Shown here: one piece after another, positions 5,592 to 11,909 of the stretch
Numbering within the stretch: the first letter of the stretch is position 1
Layout of the letters: every line of letters begins with the position of its first letter
Source: JAULUH01 sp032111745
Lineage (GTDB): Bacteria > Chloroflexota > Anaerolineae > JAAEKA01
Reading direction: 5' to 3'
DNA length: 11,909 nt
Assembly: GCA_032111745.1 (NCBI GenBank)
Contig: JAULUH010000381.1
Span: 1-11,909 of the forward strand
Notes under the pieces: model-generated
The model's database searches: none
What the model was told of the DNA's origin: nothing
The model's input: the letters and a program-made list of their open reading frames with translations, nothing else
Program-made: the position numbers and the translations under genes

Positions 5592-7655
5592 TCAGGGCAC
5601 GATGTCGATCTCCTTGAGGAAGTAGGTGAAGTCCGGCTGGAAGCCGGCGCCGGGCGGGGCGTCGAAGCGGATGCTGGTGACCGTCCGGCCGCCCTGGCCG
5701 CCGGTGGCGAAGAACTGCTCGGCGGTGTCCGGCGAGTCGACAAGGGGGTTGACCAGGACCTGGCCGTTGACGATGCTCTGGATGGCGCGGTAAGTGCGCT
5801 CCTCGCCGTCGGCGAAGTGCACCGTGACCTGGAGCAGGGGGGGCTGGAACAGGAGGCGCAGCAGGTGGCCGAGGGCGTTGTAGCGGATGTTGGCGGTCAT
5901 CACCTTCAGGCCACCGGTGCCGGCGAACTCTATGGTCTCGCCCAGCCTCGCCTCCTGTGGGGGCGAGACCGACTCGGAGAACGGCAGGGGATCCGCCCGG
6001 CGCTGCAGCAGCAGCATGTCGCCCAGGCGCTGGCTGACCTGGTAGTTGCGCAGCATGGCCAGCCTGGTCCTGGATTCGGTGAAGAAGGGATGGCGGCCGT
6101 CGATGTCGCCGGGGGTGAAGAGGATGTAGTCGGGGCCGCTGCTGGAGAGATATTTGGCCTGGTTGAGGCTATCGAGGTAATCGTCGTAGGCGGTATAGGA
6201 CTGGATCACCGGGCGGGGGTTGTAGGCCAGGCCGTTGGCGAGCACATAGGAGATGTCCCAGGGCACCACGTCGACGGTGGCGTCGCCGATGGCTGCGCGG
6301 ACGCTGTCCGGCAGTAGATGTGGCTGCAGCGCGGACAGGGCCACGTCCTGCGGCAGCTCGGCGATCTTGACGGTCAGGTAACGGTAGAACTCCCGGAAGC
6401 GTCTGAGCACATAGCGGGGCTGGTAGAGGTCGGCCGAGAGAACCGTGGAGAAGAGCAGGGCCAGGAGGAGGGCAGCGTAGAGGTCGCGCTGCAGCCGCCC
6501 GCGCTGAAAGGGAGCCAGCAGGGCGATGGCGAGCGCGGCCAGTGGGAAGAAGCTGCGCACGTGGTTCAGGTCAGCGCGCACGAAACCATGCTTGAAGACG
6601 AGAAACAAGGCCAGGCCCATGAGCAGGAAGCCGAGCAGAGCCTCCCGGCGGGCGAGCAGCTGGCGGCGGTGGATCAGGCCGGCGGCGGCGAGGGCGACGA
6701 AGAGGGTGACGGCCATGGTGAGGAGCTCAGGGTCCAGGCCGGTGCTTTCGAGGGGGAGGAACATGGCGTCGTTGTAGGCGGAGGAGAGGTGCCAGGCGCC
6801 GGCCAGGTAGCCGGGGAGGTCCGTGCGCAGCAGCAGGGACAGCCCGGCCAGGGCAACGAGGAAGAGGCCGGCGAGCGCTCCTATCGATCGCCTGCGGAGG
6901 CGACCGGGGAAGAGGAGCAGGTAGACGAAGAGCGCCAGCATCAAAGCCAGGGCGGGCAGCCCCACGTTGGCCTTGGCGAAGAAGAGCACCAGGGTGAGGA
7001 CAGCAGCCAGCAAGAGGGCGGCCAGGTGCTGGCTGTGCAGGTAGGCGAGGAGGGCCACCAGGAAGGCCAGGAAGATGAAGGTGGGCAGGTAGACCACGGG
7101 GTGGTGCACCACGGTGGCGCTGCTGACCAGGATCGCCAGCAGGGTCAGCAGCAGGGCCCATAGGGAAGTCACCTGGCGCAGGGTGACCACCAGGACAAAG
7201 GCTACCAGGGCCATGAGCAGGGCGTCGCGCAGGAGGTACTGCCAGTGGGAAGCGGCGATGGGCAGGCGGGTGAACAGGAAGCCGAGGGGGCCATAGGTGA
7301 ACACGATGTCGCGGCCGAAGGTAAGCTTTTCCTGCAAGGCCAAGTGGATGCCGATGGCCCAGGAGGGGTCCAGGCCGATGGCGGGTGGTGCGATCACCGT
7401 GACCGGCGTGAGCAGGACAAAGCCTACCAGGAGGGCCAGGAGCCTCACCCCGCTGCGTGCGAGGGCAGGGGGGGACAGGTCAAGGCTTGTCCGGGCATGC
7501 TGGAGCTGGCTGCGGAGTGCTGCTAGCACCTGGCCAGGCCCTTGGGGGCACCAGACAGGGCTGGGCGGGGGGGTGGAGGGGTGGGAGGCACGGTGGTGCT
7601 GATCAAGGCTTGGGTTGTTGGGCAGACGAGGTGCGGGCGGCGGCAAACACGTCAT
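5592..7655 (-). CDS. Large polytopic membrane protein, GT-C-like layout, function unknown
   Basis: A protein of up to 687 residues with about ten or eleven hydrophobic membrane segments between residues 70 and 410, then a soluble domain of about 275 residues. After the first membrane helix comes LDPSW (95-99), followed by FGRDIVFTYGPLGFLF (113-128). This conserved-looking acidic loop between the first helices is where GT-C glycosyltransferases keep their catalytic Asp, so a polyprenyl-sugar-using glycosyltransferase is possible but unproven. The C-terminal part has DYILFTPGDIDGRHPFF (509-525) and beta-rich sequence near the end. The ATG at 7655 is the only ATG before the first helix. It lacks a Shine-Dalgarno site and overlaps the GH10 gene by 53 nt, and the first 42 residues are proline-rich and unconvincing. 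A GTG at 7529 (645 residues) is a good alternative. It is probably co-transcribed with the GH10 gene. Confidence 0.82.
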   Translation of the reverse strand: MTCLPPPAPRLPNNPSLDQHHRASHPSTPPPSPVWCPQGPGQVLAALRSQLQHARTSLDLSPPALARSGVRLLALLVGFVLLTPVTVIAPPAIGLDPSWAIGIHLALQEKLTFGRDIVFTYGPLGFLFTRLPIAASHWQYLLRDALLMALVAFVLVVTLRQVTSLWALLLTLLAILVSSATVVHHPVVYLPTFIFLAFLVALLAYLHSQHLAALLLAAVLTLVLFFAKANVGLPALALMLALFVYLLLFPGRLRRRSIGALAGLFLVALAGLSLLLRTDLPGYLAGAWHLSSAYNDAMFLPLESTGLDPELLTMAVTLFVALAAAGLIHRRQLLARREALLGFLLMGLALFLVFKHGFVRADLNHVRSFFPLAALAIALLAPFQRGRLQRDLYAALLLALLFSTVLSADLYQPRYVLRRFREFYRYLTVKIAELPQDVALSALQPHLLPDSVRAAIGDATVDVVPWDISYVLANGLAYNPRPVIQSYTAYDDYLDSLNQAKYLSSSGPDYILFTPGDIDGRHPFFTESRTRLAMLRNYQVSQRLGDMLLLQRRADPLPFSESVSPPQEARLGETIEFAGTGGLKVMTANIRYNALGHLLRLLFQPPLLQVTVHFADGEERTYRAIQSIVNGQVLVNPLVDSPDTAEQFFATGGQGGRTVTSIRFDAPPGAGFQPDFTYFLKEIDIVP

Positions 7656-9735
7656 AGACGGCGTAATAGGCCGGCTTGTGCTGGTAGTTGCGATCGAACA
7701 TCAAGGGGTCTGCGTTGGGAAGGTTGTGGCAGCCAGGCGCTGTGCAGGTGAGCCAGGACTCGGCATCGGAGATACCCCAGGTGGAGAAGCTGTGGCAGAC
7801 GCCGGAGGCGATGCAGGCGGAGACCATCTCGCGATACAGCCAGCTCTGATAGGACCAGCGAGATTCCTGGGAGCCGGCCACATCTTGAAGGTTGACGTCA
7901 AATTCGGTCACGTAGACCTGGACGCCAAGGGCACCGAAGCGCTGCATGGTGCGCACGATGCCGGTCTTCCAGGGGGCAATGGGGCTGCTACCGGGGCCCA
8001 GCAGGTGCCCTTGCATGCCGACGACATCCACAGGCACCTGCCTGGCCTTGAGGTCGGCCACCACCTGCACCATGCGCTCGATGACGGCCATGGTGGCGGC
8101 GTCGCGGGCGTGCTCGTTGTTGGCATCGTTGAGAATCAGCGTGGCCCCGGGATCGGCTTCCCTGGCCCAGCGGAAGGCCATTTCGACATACTCCGGCCCG
8201 ATGCGATCGGCCCAGAAGTCGGTGCCAGGTGTGAAGGAGCGGCTGACGGCCTCGTTGGCAACGCTCCATTCGTCGACGCGGCCCTTGTAGTGGCCGATCA
8301 CGGTGCGGATATGCTCCTGGAGGATCTCTTTGGTCTCGTCCCGGGAGAAGCTACCCTGGAGCAGCCAGTCGGGCAGGGCGCCAGAGGAGCCATAGACCAG
8401 ATGCGAGGCGCGTACCCGAAACCCATTGCGCAGGCACCAGTCGACGATACGGTCTACATAGGCGAAGTCGTAGTCCCTGCGGCCACGCCAGAAGCTCTTC
8501 CAGCTGAACTCGGAGAGGATCGCGATGTCGTAAGTGTCGAACATGATGTCCCAGTAGCGGGGGTCGCGCATCTTGGACCAGACGAACTCGGTGCCGGTGG
8601 AGACGCCGATGCGCCGGCCGTGCTGGGCAAGGGTGGGGTAGAAAGTGGGGACGTTATGCCACAGCCCGGTGGAGGCCATGTGCAGGGTGATTGAGGGAAT
8701 CCTCAGCTGGGAGCCGGCTGATGCCACCCGCCCGAAGTAGGTCCGGCGCTCGGGGAAGAGGCCGTTGGGCAGGTTGAGGCCGTCCAGCTGTGTGACGTCG
8801 ACGGTGGCGACCGGGTCGCCGTTCTCGCCGGCTACCACGAAGATCTTGCCCGCGGGATCGCGGAAGTTTACGGTGATGGTCTCTCGGTCGGATAGCTGCA
8901 GGGGGATGCTGGCCGCGGCGGTTTCGGTGCTGCCGTCGCGCAGCTCGACGTGCAGCGTGCCCTCGATGGTAGCGAAGTCCACGCGGCGGATGCCCAGCCA
9001 TTGGTTGCCCGTGGCGCTGTTCTTCTGGTCGGCCAGCTTGACGGAACCGTAGCGGGAGCCGTCCGTCTGCACCCGAAAGCGGATCCAGAAGGGGCCTTCC
9101 ATGGTAAGGCCCACGGGCAAGTCCTCGTTGGCGGTGGAGTTGCCGGCGTTTTCGACCACCAGGACGTCGTCGCGCACGACGATGTCCGGATGGACGGTGA
9201 AACGGTTGAAGAGGTCAACCTCTTGCCAGGGGACGTCGTCCAGGCCAAGGACGGGGAGGTGGGGGGGCAGGGGGTGCACCGCCCACTGCGGGACGAACCC
9301 GGTCAGGAGTCCGGTGTCGGCCTGCACCTGGACGCGGGCAAAGGCGCCGTAGACGGCGTCGGCGGAGACTGCGGTGCAGGCGCTGAGCAGGGCCAGGACC
9401 GGGTAGCCCCGGTTGGAGGGGCCGGCGTAGAGAGGGCCTTTGCTGGTGACCATGGCGGTGCCGAGGGGGCAGCCGCTGGAGACGGTGGGCAGGAAGATAG
9501 TGCGGGGAGCGCCGTGGCTGGAGCTGATGAGGGGGAGGTAGACGGCAAAGCCCGCGACTGGGGAGACCGTGGATGGGTTAGCCTTGGTGCCCAGCCATGG
9601 CTGGGCATCAAAGTGGCCCTGGGCCAGGGCTGGCAGTGGCTGGAGAGTGATGAGAAGGACTAGTGCCAGCGCGAACGCCCGGGCAAGACCAGGACGGCGC
9701 CGTTTGGTGTCGCCCAATGTAAGGGACCTTTCCAT
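7603..9735 (-). CDS. Secreted multidomain GH10 endo-1,4-beta-xylanase-like protein
   Basis: A 710-residue exported protein. A signal peptide covers residues 1-38: KRRR, then the hydrophobic FALALVLLITL, then a cleavage site after ALA. An SH3-like region (about 87-153) follows, then a LamG/concanavalin-like beta domain (about 166-353), probably for glycan binding, and a GH10 barrel (about 358-698). GH10 hallmarks are present: the acid/base Glu495 in EWSVANEAV, GMQGHL with His577, nucleophile Glu611 in VYVTEFDVNL, and WGISDAESW near 653-661. The usual HxLVWH segment reads SHLVYGSS, so substrate preference may differ from classical xylanases. The start at 9735 precedes the signal peptide directly. 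The frame stays open to 9966, but that extension only translates the palindromes. There is no clear Shine-Dalgarno site. Its last codons overlap the membrane-protein frame. Catalysis on xylan or a related beta-1,4-glycan is inferred. Confidence 0.9.
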   Translation of the reverse strand: MERSLTLGDTKRRRPGLARAFALALVLLITLQPLPALAQGHFDAQPWLGTKANPSTVSPVAGFAVYLPLISSSHGAPRTIFLPTVSSGCPLGTAMVTSKGPLYAGPSNRGYPVLALLSACTAVSADAVYGAFARVQVQADTGLLTGFVPQWAVHPLPPHLPVLGLDDVPWQEVDLFNRFTVHPDIVVRDDVLVVENAGNSTANEDLPVGLTMEGPFWIRFRVQTDGSRYGSVKLADQKNSATGNQWLGIRRVDFATIEGTLHVELRDGSTETAAASIPLQLSDRETITVNFRDPAGKIFVVAGENGDPVATVDVTQLDGLNLPNGLFPERRTYFGRVASAGSQLRIPSITLHMASTGLWHNVPTFYPTLAQHGRRIGVSTGTEFVWSKMRDPRYWDIMFDTYDIAILSEFSWKSFWRGRRDYDFAYVDRIVDWCLRNGFRVRASHLVYGSSGALPDWLLQGSFSRDETKEILQEHIRTVIGHYKGRVDEWSVANEAVSRSFTPGTDFWADRIGPEYVEMAFRWAREADPGATLILNDANNEHARDAATMAVIERMVQVVADLKARQVPVDVVGMQGHLLGPGSSPIAPWKTGIVRTMQRFGALGVQVYVTEFDVNLQDVAGSQESRWSYQSWLYREMVSACIASGVCHSFSTWGISDAESWLTCTAPGCHNLPNADPLMFDRNYQHKPAYYAVYDVFAAARTSSAQQPKP

Positions 9736-9810
9736 TGGAGGGTACAGGCGCAAGGTGGTGTCCCCGATGTAACGATGGCTGGTCTTGCGCTGGCCTGGTA
9801 GTGCACGACC

Positions 9811-9839
9811 ATCATAGCATGAGTCAGTAGGGAAGGCAA
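9811..9839 (-). promoter_or_regulatory. Candidate sigma70-type promoter for the GH10 gene
   Basis: On the minus strand, TTGCCT (9834-9839, 4 of 6) is followed by a 17-nt spacer and TATGAT (9811-9816, 5 of 6), with TGC just before it as an extended -10. Transcription would start near 9804, leaving a leader of about 70 nt to the ATG at 9735. It lies outside the two palindromes, which begin about 20 nt upstream of the -35 box. Confidence 0.55.
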
Positions 9840-9860
9840 AGACAAGGGACGGACCTTGCG

Positions 9861-9901
9861 CCAGACTGGTCCAGTTTTCCGAAACTGGACCAGTCTGGGA
9901 T
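9861..9901. repeat. Palindromic element, copy 1 (17-bp perfect arms)
   Basis: Arms CCAGACTGGTCCAGTTT (9861-9877) and AAACTGGACCAGTCTGG (9882-9898) are exact reverse complements around the 4-nt loop TCCG. Each arm contains ACTGG-W-CCAGT, itself a near palindrome, so the element is nested. The 39-bp repeated unit is 9863-9901. It matches copy 2 at 38 of 39 positions, differing only at 9876 (T versus A). On transcription it would fold into a very stable hairpin, with no T run behind it to make it a terminator. Confidence 0.95.
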
Positions 9902-9904
9902 AAT
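9876..9904 (+). promoter_or_regulatory. Weak candidate promoter for the GNAT gene, inside the palindrome
   Basis: GATAAT (9899-9904, 5 of 6 to the -10 consensus), preceded by TGG as an extended -10, has only a poor -35 match, TTTCCG (9876-9881), at 17-nt spacing. If real, the transcript would start near 9911. Its leader would then consist almost entirely of the copy-2 hairpin. Confidence 0.25.
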
Positions 9905-9909
9905 GCGGT

Positions 9910-9948
9910 AGACTGGTCCAGTATTCCGAAACTGGACCAGTCTGGGAT
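9910..9948. repeat. Palindromic element, copy 2, abutting the GNAT start codon
   Basis: AGACTGGTCCAGT (9910-9922) pairs perfectly over 13 bp with ACTGGACCAGTCT (9931-9943). One mismatch (A9923/A9930) and the loop TCCG lie inside. It repeats copy 1 at a 47-bp period, separated from it by AATGCGGT (9902-9909). The trailing GGGAT runs into the first possible ATG of the acetyltransferase (9947) and supplies the only purine-rich stretch ahead of the second ATG (9953). The hairpin is therefore placed to influence translation start, or the paired sites could be operators. Confidence 0.95.
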
Positions 9949-10930
9949 GATCATGGCTTTGATCAAGCTGACAAGCTATCGCCCGGAGCACACCTCGGCG
10001 TTGGTGGCGTTCTGGAACGCGGCCTTTGCCGGCCGGCGTAACTTCCGCGCGTTGGCAGCTGCGGAGTGGGAGGCGCGGGTGGTCGCGTCGCCGGCTTTCG
10101 ATCCCCAGGGGCTGATCCTGGCCACGGCGGTGGACGGCCAGGTGGTAGGCGGGGTGCATGGGCTGCGACCGGCACCGGAGGAAGGGGTCTACCGGCTCTA
10201 TCACCCGCGGCACCACGTGGCCTGGCTGATGGTCAGCGAGAGGTGGCGCGGGCAGGGCATTGGTAGTCGCCTGTTGCAGGCCGCGGAGAGCTGGCTGTAC
10301 TACTGTCCTGTGCACTTCGCCACGGAGACGACGCCGCTGTACGGGTCGGTGGAGGGGCCGTGGCCGCCGCTGTTTGGCTCCAGCCAGCGCATGGGGGTTT
10401 CGCTGCGCCAGGACCGCGGCCTGATCGACTGGCTAGCCCGGCGGGGCTATCGGATTGTCGAGCCGGGGGATGTCAGCATGGCTCGCGATCTCCACGAGGG
10501 GGAGCGGGCCCCGCGGGAGCCCCGGTGGGATATCCTCAACCTGCGGCCGGTGGCCCTGAGCGAGAAAACCCCCTGGACAGGCCCGGGGTACGACGAGCTG
10601 CGCCTGTGGGGCACTAACCGCGGCCGCCCCTACGCGGGCACCGTGCTGGCCGACGACACAGGCACCGCGGTGGGCCGCATCGTGTGGATCGCCGCAGCCG
10701 GTCCCGGGGAAGGGCATGGGGCCATCCTGCGCCTGGACGTAGCGGAAGGCTGGCGGGGCCGGGGCCTGGGCGGCTACCTGCTCCATCGGACGCTGCACGA
10801 GATGGCGCATCAGGGTCTGCGCCGGGTCGAGGTGCAGACGCACGTGCAGCGCCATCCGGTGGCCTTTGAGCTATATCAGAGGCGGCGCTTCGTGCCGGAG
10901 GAGGCCTGGGCCAACCTGGTCAAGCAGTGA
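9947..10930 (+). CDS. Tandem GNAT-domain N-acetyltransferase
   Basis: A 327-residue cytoplasmic protein with two GNAT folds. GNAT enzymes move an acyl group from acyl-CoA to an amine on a small molecule, peptide or antibiotic. The N-terminal domain has its acetyl-CoA-binding motif A as RGQGIGSRLL (101-110) after the strand VAWLMVSE. The C-terminal domain has RGRGLGGYLL (270-279) after AILRLDVAE, then a typical closing segment (HPVAFELYQRRRF, 303-315). Both R-x-x-G-x-G loops look intact, so both may bind CoA, although in tandem GNATs often only one is catalytic. The substrate cannot be read. Two ATGs (9947 and 9953) are possible, with only a weak GGGA ahead of the second. It is the only gene clearly on the plus strand, and its upstream region, shared with the divergent GH10 gene, carries the paired palindromes. 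Confidence 0.88.
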   Translation: MIMALIKLTSYRPEHTSALVAFWNAAFAGRRNFRALAAAEWEARVVASPAFDPQGLILATAVDGQVVGGVHGLRPAPEEGVYRLYHPRHHVAWLMVSERWRGQGIGSRLLQAAESWLYYCPVHFATETTPLYGSVEGPWPPLFGSSQRMGVSLRQDRGLIDWLARRGYRIVEPGDVSMARDLHEGERAPREPRWDILNLRPVALSEKTPWTGPGYDELRLWGTNRGRPYAGTVLADDTGTAVGRIVWIAAAGPGEGHGAILRLDVAEGWRGRGLGGYLLHRTLHEMAHQGLRRVEVQTHVQRHPVAFELYQRRRFVPEEAWANLVKQ

Positions 10931-10953
10931 GCGGTGCGCGGCGCCCTGGCGAT

Positions 10954-10970
10954 GCAACCCGGTGGGTTGC
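10954..10970. terminator. Perfect short hairpin between convergent genes
   Basis: GCAACCC (10954-10960), loop GGT, GGGTTGC (10964-10970) forms a 7-bp perfect stem 24 nt after the acetyltransferase stop and 15 nt before the convergent membrane-protein stop. It is well placed to end transcription from both sides. Neither strand has a real T run after it, so intrinsic termination is uncertain. Confidence 0.4.
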
Positions 10971-10984
10971 TGTAACACACGCGA

Positions 10985-11909
10985 TCAGAATACGCCCTTG
11001 GTGTCGATCACCTGGGGGCGGGTGAACAGGAAGTGGTCGTGATAGTAGTGCATCCACAGGAAGCTGAGGATGGCGATGTAGTAGCCGCGATCGAAGGCCG
11101 CATCGAAGGAGAAGCCAGCCACCTGCCACAGGACGAGAAAGATGACGATGGCCAGGCCGACGTCGGCGATGGTGAGGCCGATGTTGAACAGGTAGTAGCG
11201 GCGGGCCGAGTTGTTGGTGGACAGATTCTCGACGAAGGGGGAGTCCTTGAGCTCCCCGCGCTGCTGGCGCAGGTGGTTGAGCATCCAGGTCAGGGCCAGG
11301 TACTGGAAGGAGTGCCACACGTTCATGCCCTGGAACGCGGTGTCCAGATTGCCCAGGGCCGGCACGAAGAAGGACGCGGTCACCGTAACGGCGATGAAGA
11401 GAGTTTTGGGCTTGTGCAGGGTGCCCTGCTGGTATTCCTTCAACGTTTTGACCAGCCAGAGCACGAGGGCAATGGCGAAGGCGCNNNNNNNNNNGCCGCC
11501 GGCCAGCCACACCATCCACGGGCCGACCGGGATGATCTGGTTCACTACCTCGCTCAGGTTGTTCTCACCGATGGCGAACTCGTTGTTGACGATCCTCCAG
11601 GCGGCGATGGGGTAGAGGGCTGTCAAGACGACGCCGTAATCAGCCAGCCGGTAGGGGAGGCTGAGTCTGGCATTGCCGCGCTCGTTGTACATCTCGGTGA
11701 TATAGATGATCTGGTGCAACACGTGGATCGACGCCCAGAAGAAGAAGATTGTCAGCAGCAGCTGCAGGTTGGCCAGGGCCAATGTGGTGACGACGAGAGG
11801 GATGATCAGCGAGGAAAACAGGAAGGGCCGGTGTTTGGCGGCGAAGTCGTGGTCGAAGGCGGTGCGGGTGAAGGTCGCATACATGTGCGGCCCGCCGACG
11901 AACAGGGCC
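10985..11909 (-). CDS. Histidine-rich integral membrane protein, 5' end beyond window
   Basis: The frame is open to the window edge and reads ALFVGGPHMYATFTRTAF across the first visible Met (11884). That Met is probably internal and the true start lies outside. At least 307 residues are visible, with about seven hydrophobic segments. Histidines cluster at the membrane borders: GGPH, FDHDF, HVLHQ (54-58 from the Met at 11884), NVWHSFQY (188-195) and WMHYYHDHF (277-285). This pattern of HxxH and HxxHxH pairs recalls membrane metal enzymes such as desaturases, hydroxylases or carotenoid-cleaving Brp/Blh proteins, but I do not recognise the family and assign no reaction. Ten Ns at 11485-11494 interrupt it after VWLAGG. 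The frame is the same on both sides, so the gap size is probably about right. Its stop faces the acetyltransferase across 54 nt. Confidence 0.8.
   Translation of the reverse strand, partial: ALFVGGPHMYATFTRTAFDHDFAAKHRPFLFSSLIIPLVVTTLALANLQLLLTIFFFWASIHVLHQIIYITEMYNERGNARLSLPYRLADYGVVLTALYPIAAWRIVNNEFAIGENNLSEVVNQIIPVGPWMVWLAGGXXXXAFAIALVLWLVKTLKEYQQGTLHKPKTLFIAVTVTASFFVPALGNLDTAFQGMNVWHSFQYLALTWMLNHLRQQRGELKDSPFVENLSTNNSARRYYLFNIGLTIADVGLAIVIFLVLWQVAGFSFDAAFDRGYYIAILSFLWMHYYHDHFLFTRPQVIDTKGVF
11485..11494. other. Assembly gap (10 Ns)
   Basis: Ten undetermined bases inside the right-edge membrane protein. Reading frame and hydrophobic character continue on both sides, so the gap probably hides only a few residues. 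It marks the sequence as a scaffold. Confidence 0.99.

Noticed and set aside
6318..7163. Plus-strand open frame (281 codons) rich in Glu, Gln and Gly opposite the membrane protein
   Set aside because: The Glu/Gln/Gly bias is what results from reading Leu/Ala-rich membrane-helix codons backwards. There is no ribosome site and no domain.
7615..8694. Plus-strand open frame (359 codons) opposite the GH10 domain
   Set aside because: Antisense to clear GH10 catalytic motifs, with a compositionally biased, unrecognisable product.
9861..9898. Rho-independent terminator
   Set aside because: The stem is strong, but it has no T run on either side and sits in a divergent upstream region rather than after a gene.
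9861..9948. CRISPR array
   Set aside because: Only two units with an 8-nt spacer and strong self-complementarity, and no cas genes in the window.
9736..9966. 77-residue N-terminal extension of the GH10 protein
   Set aside because: Its IPDWSSFGILDQS-like peptide is simply the translated palindromes, and the extension would bury the signal peptide internally.
10920..11519. Second minus-strand frame overlapping the right-edge membrane protein
   Set aside because: Arg/Pro/His-rich out-of-frame translation that also crosses the N gap. The other frame has clear membrane helices and conserved-looking motifs.

Overview
This is a high-GC (about two thirds G+C) bacterial window with densely packed genes, most on the minus strand, read right to left. 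It holds seven genes, one of them broken in two. A run of ten Ns at 11485-11494 marks a scaffold join, so this is probably a draft or metagenome-assembled genome. An F420-type luciferase-like oxidoreductase, an MttB-superfamily methyltransferase, a secreted GH10 enzyme and many small palindromic repeats fit an environmental Chloroflexota-like organism. That placement is inference; there is no rRNA or marker gene to fix it.

Left block (53-5316, minus): an MttB-superfamily (trimethylamine/betaine-type) methyltransferase is followed 10 nt later by a molybdopterin/4Fe-4S oxidoreductase. The oxidoreductase is interrupted near 2530 by a frameshift plus an apparent small deletion. Its distal half overlaps an AlkD-like DNA glycosylase by an ATGA junction, and an LLM-class F420-dependent oxidoreductase follows 48 nt further on. 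The spacing suggests one transcription unit from a candidate sigma70 promoter at 5346-5374. A C1/methylated-amine or other redox role is possible for the first two genes, but no corrinoid protein or reactivase is present here.

Middle block (5592-9735, minus): a secreted three-part protein (SH3-like, LamG-like, GH10 endo-xylanase-type catalytic domain) has a good candidate promoter at 9811-9839. It is followed, with overlap, by a large polytopic membrane protein of unknown function with a GT-C-like layout. The two may act together in surface or extracellular glycan metabolism. That is a hypothesis from position only.

Between the GH10 gene and the divergent acetyltransferase gene (9947-10930, plus, two GNAT domains) lie two nearly identical 39-bp palindromes, at 9863-9901 and 9910-9948. 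The second ends on the acetyltransferase start codon. This is the most striking non-coding structure in the window. A short perfect hairpin at 10954-10970 separates the acetyltransferase from a convergent gene at the right edge (10985 to beyond 11909). That gene encodes a histidine-rich integral membrane protein of unknown function, cut by the window end and crossed by the N gap.
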